Source of the DNA: SAR324 cluster bacterium
Lineage (GTDB): Bacteria > SAR324 > NAC60-12
DNA length: 64,000 nt
NCBI GenBank assembly: GCA_015232315.1
Contig: JADFZZ010000018.1
Coordinates: 27,457-91,456 of the forward strand
Reading direction: 5' to 3'
Positions 37,615 through 47,247 of this stretch are shown in pieces. The position numbers and the translations under genes were made by a program. Position 1 is the first letter of the stretch; each line of letters opens with the position of its first letter. The notes under the pieces are model-generated. The model made no database searches. It was not told the DNA's origin and was given only the letters and a program-made list of their open reading frames with translations.

Positions 37615-39696
37615 ATGAAAAAATGGAAAGTGAGTTACAAAGTCACCATTCTGCAAATCATGTTTGTTCTGTTGTTTATCACTCAGGCCAGCATGATGGC
37701 TTTGTTTTATTTTGGTTCCACCAATATCATTTTTGATCTTTCTGAAAAAATCACTAAAGAATTGACAGCCAAAATCATTGAACGTTCCACTAATTTCATC
37801 AATTCTCCTGCTTTACAGACCAAACCGGTCAGCCAGTTGGTCAAAAGTCACAAAATCATGGAAAACCATGAAGAAATGTGGAAGATCATGTGGGAACAAC
37901 TCATGGTCTTTCCTCAGATTCAATCTATTTTTCTGGCAGACGCTCAGGGCAGTTATGTTCAGGTCCGCAGAGAACCTGATTATGCCACTCGTTACATCGA
38001 CCGTTCTGGAGAAACTCCCTCGGAAATGTGGTTTTTCAGAGATGAAAATTATAATTTACTGAAAACAGAATCCAATGTACCAGATTTTGATCCAAGAACG
38101 CGTCCATGGTATAAAAACACTCACAATGATCTCAAAATTTACTGGACAGATGTTTATGTGTTTACAACCGCTAAAACACCGGGATTTTCCGCAACCTATC
38201 CGGTGCTGGATGAAAATGGAAATGTGGCGGTCGTGGTGTGCATCAACATTCCGTTACAAAGTCTTTCAGATTTTCTCTCTGAGCAGAAAGTTGGCAAAAA
38301 CGGGCTGGTGTTTATTGTCAATGAAAAAGACCAGATTATGGCCTATCCAGACTCCAGCAATACGGTTACAACCGATGAAAAAACAGGGAAAATGCGCCTT
38401 TCTACGGTCAGTGATCTACACAAGAACTGGATTTCAGATGCCTATCATACTTTTAAAGAACACGGGGTGACCAAATTCAAATCGACCACCCAGGGAAAAA
38501 ATTATATTACGAATGTTGTACCCTTCCCTAAGTCCTTCACTTCAAAATGGCAGATCTTTGTGATTTTGCCGGAAGATGATCTGTTGGGGTCTGTCAATGA
38601 ACTCTTGATTCAAGCGCTGTTTATTGCCCTGGTGATTTTTGCTTTTTCGTTTATGGCAGTTTATTTCATGGCCAATGTCATTACCCGGCCGATCCGGAAA
38701 CTGTCAACCGCGACAACTCAAATCAAGCACCTAGAACTGGACAATATTGATCTTGAAGAATCAGCGATCAGGGAAATTGATGAAATGAACAATGCCTTGT
38801 CGTCTACAGCTCAGGGATTGCAATCTTTTGCCAAATATGTCCCCAGAGCTCTCGTAAGGGAGTTGATCCAACTGGGGAAAGAAGCGCAATTGGGTGGCGA
38901 TCAGGAAACACTGACTATTTTCTTTTCTGATATTGCGGGCTTTACCAATATTTCGGAAGGCATGGATCCTCAGGCTCTGGTGTTTCATTTATCTGAATAC
39001 CTTGAGCAGTTGTCCAACATCATCATGGAAGAACAGGGAACCATCGACAAATATATCGGCGATGCCATCATGGCCTTCTGGGGGGCTCCCATGAAACAGG
39101 AAAATGCTCCCTATCTGGCTTGTCGAGCGGCCTTGCGTTGTCAGAAACGACTCACAGAGTTAAAAGAAAAATGGCGCAAAGAAAACAAACCTTTCCTGGA
39201 AACCCGAATCGGTCTGCATACTGGACTGGCAATTGTGGGTAATTTCGGGTCACAAGACAGGATGAACTATACCATCATCGGGGACAGTGTGAATCTGGCC
39301 TCCCGCCTGGAAGGGATCAACAAACATTATGGAACTCATATCGTGATCAGCGAAGACACCTGGCGTCAGGTTTCAGCTCAATTTCATTGTCGTTTGCTGG
39401 ATATCGTTGCTGTTAAGGGAAAAACTGCCGGCGTAAAAATCTATGAATTGATTGCGGAAAAAAGCAGTGAACTTCCTGCTCAAATTCTCGAATCCAACCA
39501 GCTTTTTGAACAGGCTCTGCAATCCTATCTCAATAAAGATTGGGACTCAGCGATCAATCTGTTTACCAAAGCGCAAGAAAAAAATCCTGAAGACCATGCC
39601 GTTCAATTATTTCTCAACCGAAGTCAGGATTTCAGGGAACACCCTGAAAAACTACCGGAAAACTGGGACGGAACCATGATATATACCCAAAAATAG
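37615..39696 (+). CDS. Membrane adenylate cyclase with dCache-like sensor
   Basis: Class III cyclase, 693 residues from ATG 37615. A transmembrane helix (~8-30), a large periplasmic Cache-type ligand domain (~35-325; RPWYK, YWTDVYVFTTAKTPG), a second helix (~335-360), HAMP (~361-410), and the cyclase domain (~420-620) with metal aspartates in FSDIAGFT and IGDAIMA. Lys in DKYIGDA and Asp in IGDSVNLASRLEG predict ATP as substrate. A TPR-like tail follows. The frame is open to GTG 37513, and ATG 37570 is also possible; I chose 37615 because it puts the basic MKKWK directly before the first helix, but no start has a strong ribosome site. Two terminators follow. Confidence 0.92.
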   Translation: MKKWKVSYKVTILQIMFVLLFITQASMMALFYFGSTNIIFDLSEKITKELTAKIIERSTNFINSPALQTKPVSQLVKSHKIMENHEEMWKIMWEQLMVFPQIQSIFLADAQGSYVQVRREPDYATRYIDRSGETPSEMWFFRDENYNLLKTESNVPDFDPRTRPWYKNTHNDLKIYWTDVYVFTTAKTPGFSATYPVLDENGNVAVVVCINIPLQSLSDFLSEQKVGKNGLVFIVNEKDQIMAYPDSSNTVTTDEKTGKMRLSTVSDLHKNWISDAYHTFKEHGVTKFKSTTQGKNYITNVVPFPKSFTSKWQIFVILPEDDLLGSVNELLIQALFIALVIFAFSFMAVYFMANVITRPIRKLSTATTQIKHLELDNIDLEESAIREIDEMNNALSSTAQGLQSFAKYVPRALVRELIQLGKEAQLGGDQETLTIFFSDIAGFTNISEGMDPQALVFHLSEYLEQLSNIIMEEQGTIDKYIGDAIMAFWGAPMKQENAPYLACRAALRCQKRLTELKEKWRKENKPFLETRIGLHTGLAIVGNFGSQDRMNYTIIGDSVNLASRLEGINKHYGTHIVISEDTWRQVSAQFHCRLLDIVAVKGKTAGVKIYELIAEKSSELPAQILESNQLFEQALQSYLNKDWDSAINLFTKAQEKNPEDHAVQLFLNRSQDFREHPEKLPENWDGTMIYTQK

Positions 39697-39734
39697 TATT
39701 GATCTCAGCCACACATCAAGACCACATTCTTTTT

Positions 39735-39776
39735 ACGGAACAGTAAAAACGCCCCTGTTTTCTGCTCCGTTTTTTA
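39735..39776 (+). terminator. Terminator after the adenylate cyclase gene
   Basis: Hairpin with outer ACGGA/TCCGT and inner AAAAC/GTTTT pairs, directly followed by TTTTTT. Confidence 0.7.
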
Positions 39777-39780
39777 ATAT

Positions 39781-39827
39781 CCCCTGCATGAAATGATAAT
39801 TTTTTGTAAAAGGGGATTTCCTTTTTA
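39781..39827 (+). terminator. Second tandem terminator
   Basis: CCCCT opposed by AGGGG across an A/T-rich loop, followed by ATTTCCTTTTT. The stem is short, so this is weaker than the preceding one. Confidence 0.45.
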
Positions 39828-39850
39828 AACCAAATTTGTCAGGAGTAATC

Positions 39851-40324
39851 ATGTTTCGTGTCAAATATCGTGTCGGTCAATCATCAATTCCATGTGCAGG
39901 AAACGGTTTGTTTGTTGAGGAACAGGTCACACCCGGGAAAATCATAGTGGCTCCTGACGGCATTGATCGGATTATAGATGATACTGAACTGAAAAAACTG
40001 CCAACCGACAGCATCGAATATCAAAGCTCGGTGTGCTGGTTTGAAAATATTTATTCATTAACACCAGACTGGCCTGATGAATGTTATATCAACCATTCAT
40101 TTGACCCCAACGGAATGTGGCATCTTGGATTTGTCTTTTGTATGAAACCCATTCAACCGGGAGATGAACTGACCATTGATTACCGCTATCTCATTAAACC
40201 GGGCGATGACATCGGTTTTGATGATGCGGTCACAGGAAGAAAAATCATTGGCTACCACTGGGAGGAAAACATCTGGAATTCCACCCAAAAACTTCTGCAG
40301 GTGTTGCAACCGCCACAATCCTGA
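39851..40324 (+). CDS. SET domain protein
   Basis: A 157-residue single-domain SET protein, the lysine-methyltransferase fold using SAM. The N-terminal GLFVEEQVTPG strand region and the C-terminal core INHSFDPNG…GDELTIDY are present, forming the pseudoknot that shapes the active site. Start 39851 has AGGAGTAATC upstream. The target protein is unknown. The gene is flanked by terminators on both sides, so it is probably monocistronic. Confidence 0.85.
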   Translation: MFRVKYRVGQSSIPCAGNGLFVEEQVTPGKIIVAPDGIDRIIDDTELKKLPTDSIEYQSSVCWFENIYSLTPDWPDECYINHSFDPNGMWHLGFVFCMKPIQPGDELTIDYRYLIKPGDDIGFDDAVTGRKIIGYHWEENIWNSTQKLLQVLQPPQS

Positions 40325-40372
40325 TGTCGGTAAACTGCATATCAGATCACCTTTATTTTTCGGGATAAACCG

Positions 40373-40399
40373 GGAGCAACCGGGGATTGCTCCTCTTTT
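40373..40399 (+). terminator. Terminator after the SET gene
   Basis: GGAGCAA/TTGCTCC stem with a seven-base loop, followed by TCTTTTC. Confidence 0.7.
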
Positions 40400-40434
40400 C
40401 AGTTTTTGTAAACACCGTTTTTTCAAGGGGATGT

Positions 40435-41643
40435 ATGCAGACCAAACAGGATCTGATCCGGCGCAATCATAATTTCATTCTGGCTTTTGCGCTGATTGCA
40501 CTGATGTATTTCCAATCTACCCGTCAATTCATCGCTACAATCTATTATGAAAACCTGACCGGCATGGGGATGAGTCCCTCGGTGGGATATCTGGCTGTTT
40601 TTCTGGCGCCATTGCTGATGGTGTTCCTCAAGGAACTGAATGTCAACATGGTGATGCTGGTTTCCGGAGTGGCCATTATCCTGCACCGTCTTTATGGAAG
40701 CCTGCATTCTGAAGCCAATTTATACATGCTCTTTCATGCGGTTGTGATCATCGCTTTTGGAACCTATTTCCCCTCATTTCTAACGATTTACTACGCCTTT
40801 CATGCCAAACATAAAATGCATACAATGCCATGGGCCATCATTATCGGACTCGTGCTGGCCATCTTGACGGACATCACACTGTGTGTGCTTGGTGATACCC
40901 TGGACATTACCATTGTCGGAATCACCGGGATCTCACCTGAGTCTTCGCTGAGTCCTTTATGGTTCACCTTGTTGATTTGCGCGATGGCCCTGTATTGTGT
41001 GTGTGTCAACTATCTCCACATCCTTGAATCCTTGCCTTCCATCCGTGTCACTCAGCGTTCAGGACAGCCCGTATCGAGTTTCTGGCCTGGAATCTGTCTG
41101 GGATTGCTACTCAGTGTGTTTTTCATTCTGCTGGGAACTCCGGGTACCGCGATCCGCTGGACAGAGGGAAGTTATAACGTGGTCATTCTTTCCTGTGTGG
41201 TGTGTCTCACCGTGATGATCATGCTACTGCAATGGTCCCTTGTCAGAAAATTGCTGTTTCATCCGGTTTCTCAAGTTATTCTGAATGCGTTACAATTATT
41301 GGCCATTATTGATATTTTATGGATGGATTACGGATTATACCAGTTTCTTGCCGGCATTGCCCTGAGTTCCCTGATTATGGATATGTTTATTCTGTTTCAG
41401 ATTGTTGGAACCAGAAATTATTCCATCATCCATTTTATCCGATTGACGGTGGTGGGCATCATCACCTTTCTGGTGATCCTGTTTTTATCCATAGCAACGT
41501 TGGTCTGGGCGCATGTTGGCCCACCGGGACTATTTCTCAAAGGGCAGTTGATTCCGCTCCTGACAGGTGCCAGTCTGGTCTATATCACCACGTCTGTTTT
41601 TTATAACAGCCGGATTTATAATGATCTGCAATCTCGTGACTGA
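40435..41643 (+). CDS. Polytopic membrane protein of unknown function
   Basis: A 402-residue inner-membrane protein with roughly ten to eleven hydrophobic helices and a short basic N-terminus (MQTKQDLIRRNHN). I cannot assign a family: there is no transporter or enzyme motif I recognise. AAGGGG five bases before ATG 40435 sets the start. Eight bases separate it from the EEP-family gene, so the two are probably one operon. Confidence 0.85.
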   Translation: MQTKQDLIRRNHNFILAFALIALMYFQSTRQFIATIYYENLTGMGMSPSVGYLAVFLAPLLMVFLKELNVNMVMLVSGVAIILHRLYGSLHSEANLYMLFHAVVIIAFGTYFPSFLTIYYAFHAKHKMHTMPWAIIIGLVLAILTDITLCVLGDTLDITIVGITGISPESSLSPLWFTLLICAMALYCVCVNYLHILESLPSIRVTQRSGQPVSSFWPGICLGLLLSVFFILLGTPGTAIRWTEGSYNVVILSCVVCLTVMIMLLQWSLVRKLLFHPVSQVILNALQLLAIIDILWMDYGLYQFLAGIALSSLIMDMFILFQIVGTRNYSIIHFIRLTVVGIITFLVILFLSIATLVWAHVGPPGLFLKGQLIPLLTGASLVYITTSVFYNSRIYNDLQSRD

Positions 41644-41651
41644 AGGAATGT

Positions 41652-42650
41652 ATGGAAAAAATTTCGACATGGATCATCACTCTGAGTGCTTTTTTTCTGT
41701 CACTGCTCAGTATCATTTATCTGTTGAATCAGAAATCTCCTGAACCGGTCACCCCGGCAGAAACGCTGAAAGTGATGACCTACAATATCCATCAGGGATT
41801 CAATAATGCGGGAAAAGTCGATCCAACGCTGTTTCTCAGAGCTATTCAAGCCGAGAATCCAGATTTGCTGGGATTGCAGGAATCCGATACAAACCGTGTG
41901 ATTTCGTCCAACTATGATCTGGTCCGCTGGTTGGCTAACAAACTGGGCATGTACAGTTATTTCGGCCCGAAAACCAAAGATAATATTTATGGTGTCGCTC
42001 TGCTGTCCAAATATCCACTTGAAAAAACCAACACGATTTTTCTGGAAAGTGTGGCTGACCAACGTGTGGTCATTGAAGCCCATGTCCAATATCAGGGAAA
42101 ATCTGTTCATGTGATGGTTGCCCATCTGGGACTTTCCGTGGAAGACCGCTTCAATCAAACCCGCTATCTATGGGAAAATGTTTTGAAAAAACTTTCGGAA
42201 CCCACCATTCTGATGGGCGATTTCAATACGGTGGACTGGGAAGATTTCGCGGATGAACAGGCACCCTTACACCATCAGGGCAGTTTCTGGTATTCACACC
42301 ACTACAAGGAATATGAGGATCGACTGGCGGAAAGCAGGAAAAAACACATCATGGAACGTGCCGCTGAGGCAGGATTTCATGGAATGTCTTCGTTCAGGGA
42401 ATATATGACGGACACATGGAAACTCATGAATCCCGGGAATTTTTCCGCATTCACCTGGTTTGACACCAATGAAAAACTGGGGGTTCCCTATGAAAGATTG
42501 AGCCCCTCAGTCAGAATTGACTATGTTTACGCGTCCGATCATTTTAAAGTGATCGAATCACATATTCTCAACGATCGAAACACCCTACAGGCTTCAGATC
42601 ATTTACCACTGATTTCTCAGTTGAAATTCGACAACTTTCAGCAACTGTGA
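41652..42650 (+). CDS. Endonuclease/exonuclease/phosphatase family protein
   Basis: A 332-residue EEP-superfamily hydrolase with one N-terminal membrane anchor (~8-26). Motifs run in order: MTYNIHQG, LLGLQESD (catalytic Glu), ILMGDFNTVDW, RIDYVYASD and ASDHLPLI (catalytic Asp-His). Members cleave phosphodiesters of DNA, sphingomyelin or phosphoinositides. The anchor puts the active site outside the cytoplasm, so a lipid head group or extracellular nucleic acid is more likely than genomic DNA (inference). Pairs with the preceding membrane protein. Confidence 0.9.
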   Translation: MEKISTWIITLSAFFLSLLSIIYLLNQKSPEPVTPAETLKVMTYNIHQGFNNAGKVDPTLFLRAIQAENPDLLGLQESDTNRVISSNYDLVRWLANKLGMYSYFGPKTKDNIYGVALLSKYPLEKTNTIFLESVADQRVVIEAHVQYQGKSVHVMVAHLGLSVEDRFNQTRYLWENVLKKLSEPTILMGDFNTVDWEDFADEQAPLHHQGSFWYSHHYKEYEDRLAESRKKHIMERAAEAGFHGMSSFREYMTDTWKLMNPGNFSAFTWFDTNEKLGVPYERLSPSVRIDYVYASDHFKVIESHILNDRNTLQASDHLPLISQLKFDNFQQL

Positions 42651-42748
42651 CAAATCTTCCCGGAATCAGGGCGAACACACAGGTTTGCCCCTACAATTTG
42701 TGACCAAAAATTGGCTCCCCCAAAAAATTGCCGTAACGTTCAACCAGA

Positions 42749-44446
42749 TCATGGATTCATGGTGTACTGATCTTTCAAAGTGTACACATGTTTCGTCCAG
42801 ATTCGGTCAAAACGATCCGTATCAACCACAGCTTTCTGTATCATTAATTTGCACAGACTCCTTTGTGGCGCGGTACTGCTTGTTTTGGAATAAAGTTGCA
42901 GGGCAAACTTGGAAAAATCTCTGACGATGAAATCAAAAATCTGCTCCAGAATATCGTCTTCCACTTTCAGCAGACGGGCATTTTCAATGATCAGTTGTCC
43001 ATAAACAACCAGCGTGAACAATTCTCCCAGAATCAGCAGAAAATCAATGTCCTCAATCTGTTTTTTACCGGGCTTTGCGGCAACCAGCAGGAGTTTCAGC
43101 AGTTTGATCTGTTTTTTGAAAATATTGATGTTGGGCAGATTCACACTGTTGTAGACCTGTCTGTAATCATGGAATTTGATCTTGCTCAAACCTTTGGTTG
43201 GCCCTTGATTGAACAGGAAACTGTCATTCACAGGTTTATTCATTGTCGGGATTTCCTTAAACTCACCTGGTTTAAAGAAATAGTTTGCCATGAATTTAAT
43301 GATCAGCGCCATATTGACATGCACTGTTCCTTCCAACTTGGGCAATGCCCGGATATCTCGAACAGCCATCTCAAAATACATGTCTTTTTCAAAGCCTTTA
43401 GCCGCGATGACATCCCACAGCATGTTCATGACTTCCTCACCCTGAGTTGTGACTTTCATTTTAACCATGGGTGTATACAGCAGATAACGCCGGTCTTCAC
43501 TGGAAGCGGCCCGCATGTAATCAATACCCCGCAACGCAAACAGTTTCATGGCGATCAACCGTGCATACGAATCCACAAACAATTGTTTGATATGCACAAA
43601 ATCAGTGACATAATGATCAAATAATCTCCGTTTTGAGGCATGATTGATGGCTTCATACAGCGAGTGTGTGCAAATTCCAATGGAGGCCCATCCCAGATTG
43701 AACTTCCCGACATTGACCGTGTTCAACGCGGAATCCCAGGCGTCTGTTCCTTTAGTCAGGATATCATCTTCGGTGATAGGATAATCTGTCAGCTTGTATT
43801 CGGCCACATAGTTCTGGGAGTTTGCCACGTTCTTGACGCATTCATATTTTTCGTGACTGGATTCTACCGCAAAAAATACATAATCCCCGGATTCCTTGAA
43901 TTTCCCGAAAGTTGAAACAAGAGCAGCCTTGTTCCCATTTCCTATGTAGTATTTACTCCCGTTGGCTGTATATCCGCCCTTTCCATCAGCGGCCAGAAAC
44001 ATATCACTGGAATAAATATCCGCGCCATGTTCCTTTTCCGACAATCCGAAAGCAAAGATTCCTCCTTCCTTGAGTAATTCCGCGGTCTTCTTTTTGATGT
44101 TCTCATTAGCCCCCATCCAGATTGGTCCCAACCCCAGAATAGTGACCTGCCAGGTGTACCAGTAACTCAAGCCAAAGAACCCCAGAATTTCATTGATCTG
44201 ACAATTACGGTAGGTGTCCCATCTTTGATTTTCTGAGCCATAGGGAGCCGGAGTAAGGAATGTCGCGAATAATTTTTCATTTTTTGAAAACTCCAGAAAA
44301 TCCGCATACCACAAGCGTTCATGATCGTCATGTTTCAGCTTTGCTTTTCCACGATTCTCAAAAAAAGCAACAGTCTTCATCACAATTTGACGGGATGCTT
44401 CGTCCAGATGTTCAAATTTTTCTTTTGAGGGGTTTAACAATAACAT
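42749..44446 (-). CDS. Acyl-CoA dehydrogenase family protein
   Basis: 565 residues. The middle has the FAD/substrate region FGLSEKEHGAD followed by ANGSKYYIGNG, and the C-terminal helical domain includes a KLEGTVHVNMAL motif in which Glu is the likely catalytic base. The N-terminus (FEHLDEASRQIVMKTVAFFE) differs from standard members and the protein is only distantly similar to the one at 11739-13661. It probably oxidises an acyl-CoA with ETF as acceptor; the substrate is unknown. Converges with the EEP gene. Confidence 0.88.
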   Translation of the reverse strand: MLLLNPSKEKFEHLDEASRQIVMKTVAFFENRGKAKLKHDDHERLWYADFLEFSKNEKLFATFLTPAPYGSENQRWDTYRNCQINEILGFFGLSYWYTWQVTILGLGPIWMGANENIKKKTAELLKEGGIFAFGLSEKEHGADIYSSDMFLAADGKGGYTANGSKYYIGNGNKAALVSTFGKFKESGDYVFFAVESSHEKYECVKNVANSQNYVAEYKLTDYPITEDDILTKGTDAWDSALNTVNVGKFNLGWASIGICTHSLYEAINHASKRRLFDHYVTDFVHIKQLFVDSYARLIAMKLFALRGIDYMRAASSEDRRYLLYTPMVKMKVTTQGEEVMNMLWDVIAAKGFEKDMYFEMAVRDIRALPKLEGTVHVNMALIIKFMANYFFKPGEFKEIPTMNKPVNDSFLFNQGPTKGLSKIKFHDYRQVYNSVNLPNINIFKKQIKLLKLLLVAAKPGKKQIEDIDFLLILGELFTLVVYGQLIIENARLLKVEDDILEQIFDFIVRDFSKFALQLYSKTSSTAPQRSLCKLMIQKAVVDTDRFDRIWTKHVYTLKDQYTMNP

Positions 44447-44656
44447 GTGTGGCTCCTTATTGAAATTTTCAGAGAGATTCGAAGTATCTGTTTTTTGCCG
44501 GTATAGTAGAAGAACTCAATACCAACAAGATGGTTATCCTGAAAATAAAGTCCATAATCCAGCCCAAGTTTTATCCTGTTAATAATAACTGACGGTTCGC
44601 TAGAAAATTGTCCAGGTTGGGGAACTGGGGCTGGAAGCCTTTTGATAAAAATTTTA
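44447..44656. other. Intergenic region upstream of the dehydrogenase
   Basis: Contains the 5' region of the minus-strand acyl-CoA dehydrogenase gene. A minus-strand frame at 44434-44661 has no recognisable product. Confidence 0.35.
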
Positions 44657-44764
44657 GGCACCTTTCAAAAGTAGTTGACACGTTGCTGTCGTTTTCGCAC
44701 AGGCAGGCAGGTGGACCTTGAAAGGCAAACTGTAAACTAAAATTCAGGCTTTTTGAAAGATGCC
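44657..44764. mobile_element. Miniature inverted-repeat element, GGCACC family, copy 3
   Basis: A 108-bp copy sharing GGCACCTTTCAAAAGTAG at the left and AAACTGTAAACTAAAATTC at the right with the 27747 element. The right tip has decayed (GATGCC) and the flanks AAATTTTA and CAAGAAAG do not match. The nested palindrome is mostly deleted. Confidence 0.7.
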
Positions 44765-44883
44765 CAAGAAAGTCTGGAAAGTATGACATTCATCATATCC
44801 GGAAAAAGGCTGGTTACTCTATAAAGTGCAGGTCTCAACAGGCTTTCATGCAATTTAAGTTAATATTCTTTCAGGAGAAGGAT

Positions 44884-45033
44884 ATGGGTGCAATCGATAA
44901 TGAGGTGATCAGTCCATGGCAAAAGATTATGGACAATGATTTTTTACTGCTCGCATTTCATGTGGGCTGGTCTGCTTTGTCCTACCTGGTGTGGGGTTTT
45001 ATTGAACTGATGAATGTTCCAACAATCAACTAA
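44884..45033 (+). CDS. Small membrane subunit of heme-copper oxidoreductase
   Basis: A 49-residue protein with one central transmembrane helix (LLLAFHVGWSALSYLVWGF). AGGAGAAGGAT lies before ATG 44884. It is the first gene of the oxidoreductase operon, 18 bases before the CuA subunit gene. In ba3-type oxidases a tiny subunit IIa (CbaD) supplies an extra helix to subunit II; position and size agree, though sequence similarity cannot be judged at this length. Confidence 0.75.
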   Translation: MGAIDNEVISPWQKIMDNDFLLLAFHVGWSALSYLVWGFIELMNVPTIN

Positions 45034-45051
45034 CCGGATGAGGAGAACAAA

Positions 45052-45615
45052 ATGAGTATTTTTATACCTGAAAAGAATTGGTGGCAGCCTTTGGGGCCGG
45101 ATGAAAAAATCTGGATCAAGATTTGTATCGCTACGGCTCTGGTGCTGTTTTTGATGATGCCGATCTATAATCTTTTTGGTAAACAGAATCCCACCCATGA
45201 ATCCTATAAAGTGACTCCGGAAAGATACAATGAACTGACGGAACAGTTTGTTCAGGAAAACAAGGTGCGTGATGAAATTGTCAAACAACGCTTTGGCTCA
45301 CAAGTCGTAGAGTTGCCGGTTCCAGTTGTCAGCCCCGGTCCGGGTGTCAAAGATATTTATCTCCGGGCCAGAGCCTGGGAATTTTATCCAATCCTCGAGC
45401 TTGAAAAAGGGCGTGAGTATCGCCTCCATATGTCATCCATGGACTATCAACATGGATTTTCGCTACAACCCCAGAATATCAATTTTCAGATTCTGTCAGG
45501 ATATGACCTCGTGGTCACTATCACACCAAGGGAAGCTGGTGAATCCTTTATCATCTGTAATGAATACTGTGCGATTGGGCATCACAATATGATCGGCAAA
45601 ATAATTGTTAAGTAG
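45052..45615 (+). CDS. Heme-copper oxidoreductase subunit II (CuA)
   Basis: A 187-residue subunit with a single N-terminal transmembrane helix (~25-43) and a periplasmic cupredoxin domain that accepts electrons from a c-type cytochrome or cupredoxin. The dinuclear CuA ligands are all present: His134 (YQHGF), Cys169, Glu171, Cys173, His177 and Met180 in CNEYCAIGHHNM. One helix rather than two matches ba3/B-type subunit II. It precedes the catalytic subunit by 14 bases. Confidence 0.95.
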   Translation: MSIFIPEKNWWQPLGPDEKIWIKICIATALVLFLMMPIYNLFGKQNPTHESYKVTPERYNELTEQFVQENKVRDEIVKQRFGSQVVELPVPVVSPGPGVKDIYLRARAWEFYPILELEKGREYRLHMSSMDYQHGFSLQPQNINFQILSGYDLVVTITPREAGESFIICNEYCAIGHHNMIGKIIVK

Positions 45616-45629
45616 GAAGGAGTCCTGAT

Positions 45630-47183
45630 ATGGCATCAAACAATTACGAAAATGAATTCAGAATATGTAGAACCACCGGGCTGAAAGTGCATCTTCCCGG
45701 TGAAAAACTGTTTTATGTGCATGCGGTGACAGCGGTGGTATCTCTCCTGGTGGGCGGTATCATGGCGATCCTGATTGCCTTGACCCGCTGGCCTGCGGTG
45801 CATCTGCTTCCCGCGGATCTGTTTTATCGCTTTGTGACCGCTCATGGCATGAACATGCTGGTGTTCTGGATCGTGTTTTTTGAAATGGCGGGGCTGATTT
45901 TTGCCTCAACCGCTGTGCTTGGCAGCCGGTTGCCCGCGCCCTGGTTCGGATGGCTGAATTACGCCTTGATGCTTGTAGGCGCGCTGATGACCAATGCCAT
46001 GATTTTCGGCGGAAACGCGGATGTGATGTTCACCTCCTATCCTCCACTTCAGGCGCATCCCAATTACTATCTGGGAATCATTCTGTTTGCGGTAGGAACC
46101 CTGCTGAATTGTTTTCACTTTCTGGCAACCCTGTACATCGCCAAAAAAGAAGGTTATCACAAGGGAAGCTATCCGCTATTCACCTTCGGAATCCTGATTG
46201 CGGTGATTCTTGCGGTATTCACGCTGGTTTCCGGTGCGATCACCTATATTCCTACATGGGTCTGGGCCATGGGCTGGCTTAATTCGATTGATCCGGGACT
46301 GTACCGTCTGGGATTCTGGGGATTTGGCCACTCAGCGCAACAAATCAACCTGGCGGCAATGGTTTCCATCTGGTATCTCATCGGTACTTTGACAGTGGGC
46401 GCTGTTCCTGTGAATGAAAAATTCAGTCGTATTGCGTTTTTGTTGTATCTCATTGGTATCAACGTCGCTTCAGTGCATCACTTACTGGTGGACCCCGGTT
46501 TCAGCGCAAGTTTCCGCATGTTCAACACCAGCTATGTGATTTATGCGGCAACCATTGGCAGTATGATTCACGCGTTCTCCATTCCTGCGGCGATTGAAAC
46601 AGCACAACGCAAAAAAGGATTCACCAATGGTCTGTTCGAGTGGCTGACTAAAGCTCCCTGGGGCAATCCGGCCTTTGCGGGCATGGCGCTTTCAATTGTG
46701 ATATTCGGGTTTGGCGGTGGTGTTACCGGCGTCACCCAGGGTGTTGAGCAAATCAACATCATGTCACACAATACTTTAAGGATTCCGGGACATTTCCATG
46801 TGACGGTTGTCGGTGGAACCAGCCTGGCCTTCATGGCCCTGGCCTATTATGCGCTTCCGCTGGTCATGCGCCGTGAATTGATTGGAAAAGGTCTCGCAAA
46901 ATACCAACCGTGGATATTTGGAATTGGTATTTCCATCATGTCTTTCGGAATGACCTTTGCCGGAATTCTCGGAATTCCAAGACGACATTACGACGTGACA
47001 TTCTCAACAGCGATTTTTCAGGTTCCGTTCAGCGCAACCGCCACAACCATGCTTGGCCTGCTTGGCCTTGGTGCGATCATGGCGTTTATCGGATTGCTGA
47101 TTTTCTGTGTGATTGCCGCGCTCACAGCATTTTTTGGAAAAAGAATTCCCTCAGAAATGATTAAACACACTCCATCCGCATGA
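45630..47183 (+). CDS. Heme-copper oxidoreductase subunit I, B-type-like, lacking the cross-linked Tyr
   Basis: A 517-residue, ~13-helix catalytic subunit. Low-spin heme ligands are His72 and His390; the high-spin heme ligand is His388 (IPGHFHVTV); CuB ligands are His234, His283 and His284. Numbering and layout closely follow Thermus ba3 oxidase. At the position of the His–Tyr cross-link (His+4, Tyr237 in ba3), the sequence reads H234-SAQ-Q238, i.e. Gln. That Tyr is essential in oxygen reductases, and NO-reducing members of the superfamily lack it. Either NO reduction or a non-canonical O2 reductase is possible; general family assignment is certain, the reaction is not. Confidence 0.93.
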   Translation: MASNNYENEFRICRTTGLKVHLPGEKLFYVHAVTAVVSLLVGGIMAILIALTRWPAVHLLPADLFYRFVTAHGMNMLVFWIVFFEMAGLIFASTAVLGSRLPAPWFGWLNYALMLVGALMTNAMIFGGNADVMFTSYPPLQAHPNYYLGIILFAVGTLLNCFHFLATLYIAKKEGYHKGSYPLFTFGILIAVILAVFTLVSGAITYIPTWVWAMGWLNSIDPGLYRLGFWGFGHSAQQINLAAMVSIWYLIGTLTVGAVPVNEKFSRIAFLLYLIGINVASVHHLLVDPGFSASFRMFNTSYVIYAATIGSMIHAFSIPAAIETAQRKKGFTNGLFEWLTKAPWGNPAFAGMALSIVIFGFGGGVTGVTQGVEQINIMSHNTLRIPGHFHVTVVGGTSLAFMALAYYALPLVMRRELIGKGLAKYQPWIFGIGISIMSFGMTFAGILGIPRRHYDVTFSTAIFQVPFSATATTMLGLLGLGAIMAFIGLLIFCVIAALTAFFGKRIPSEMIKHTPSA

Positions 47184-47247
47184 TGGTACGCTCATAACGC
47201 GGTTGGAAACAACCGCCTGTTGTTAACCTGATCAATACGAGGATTCC

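Noticed and set aside
45630..47183. A cNOR/qNOR (NorB) assignment for the catalytic subunit
   Set aside because: Layout and histidine numbering follow B-type oxidases and a CuA subunit is present; only the missing Tyr points to NO chemistry.
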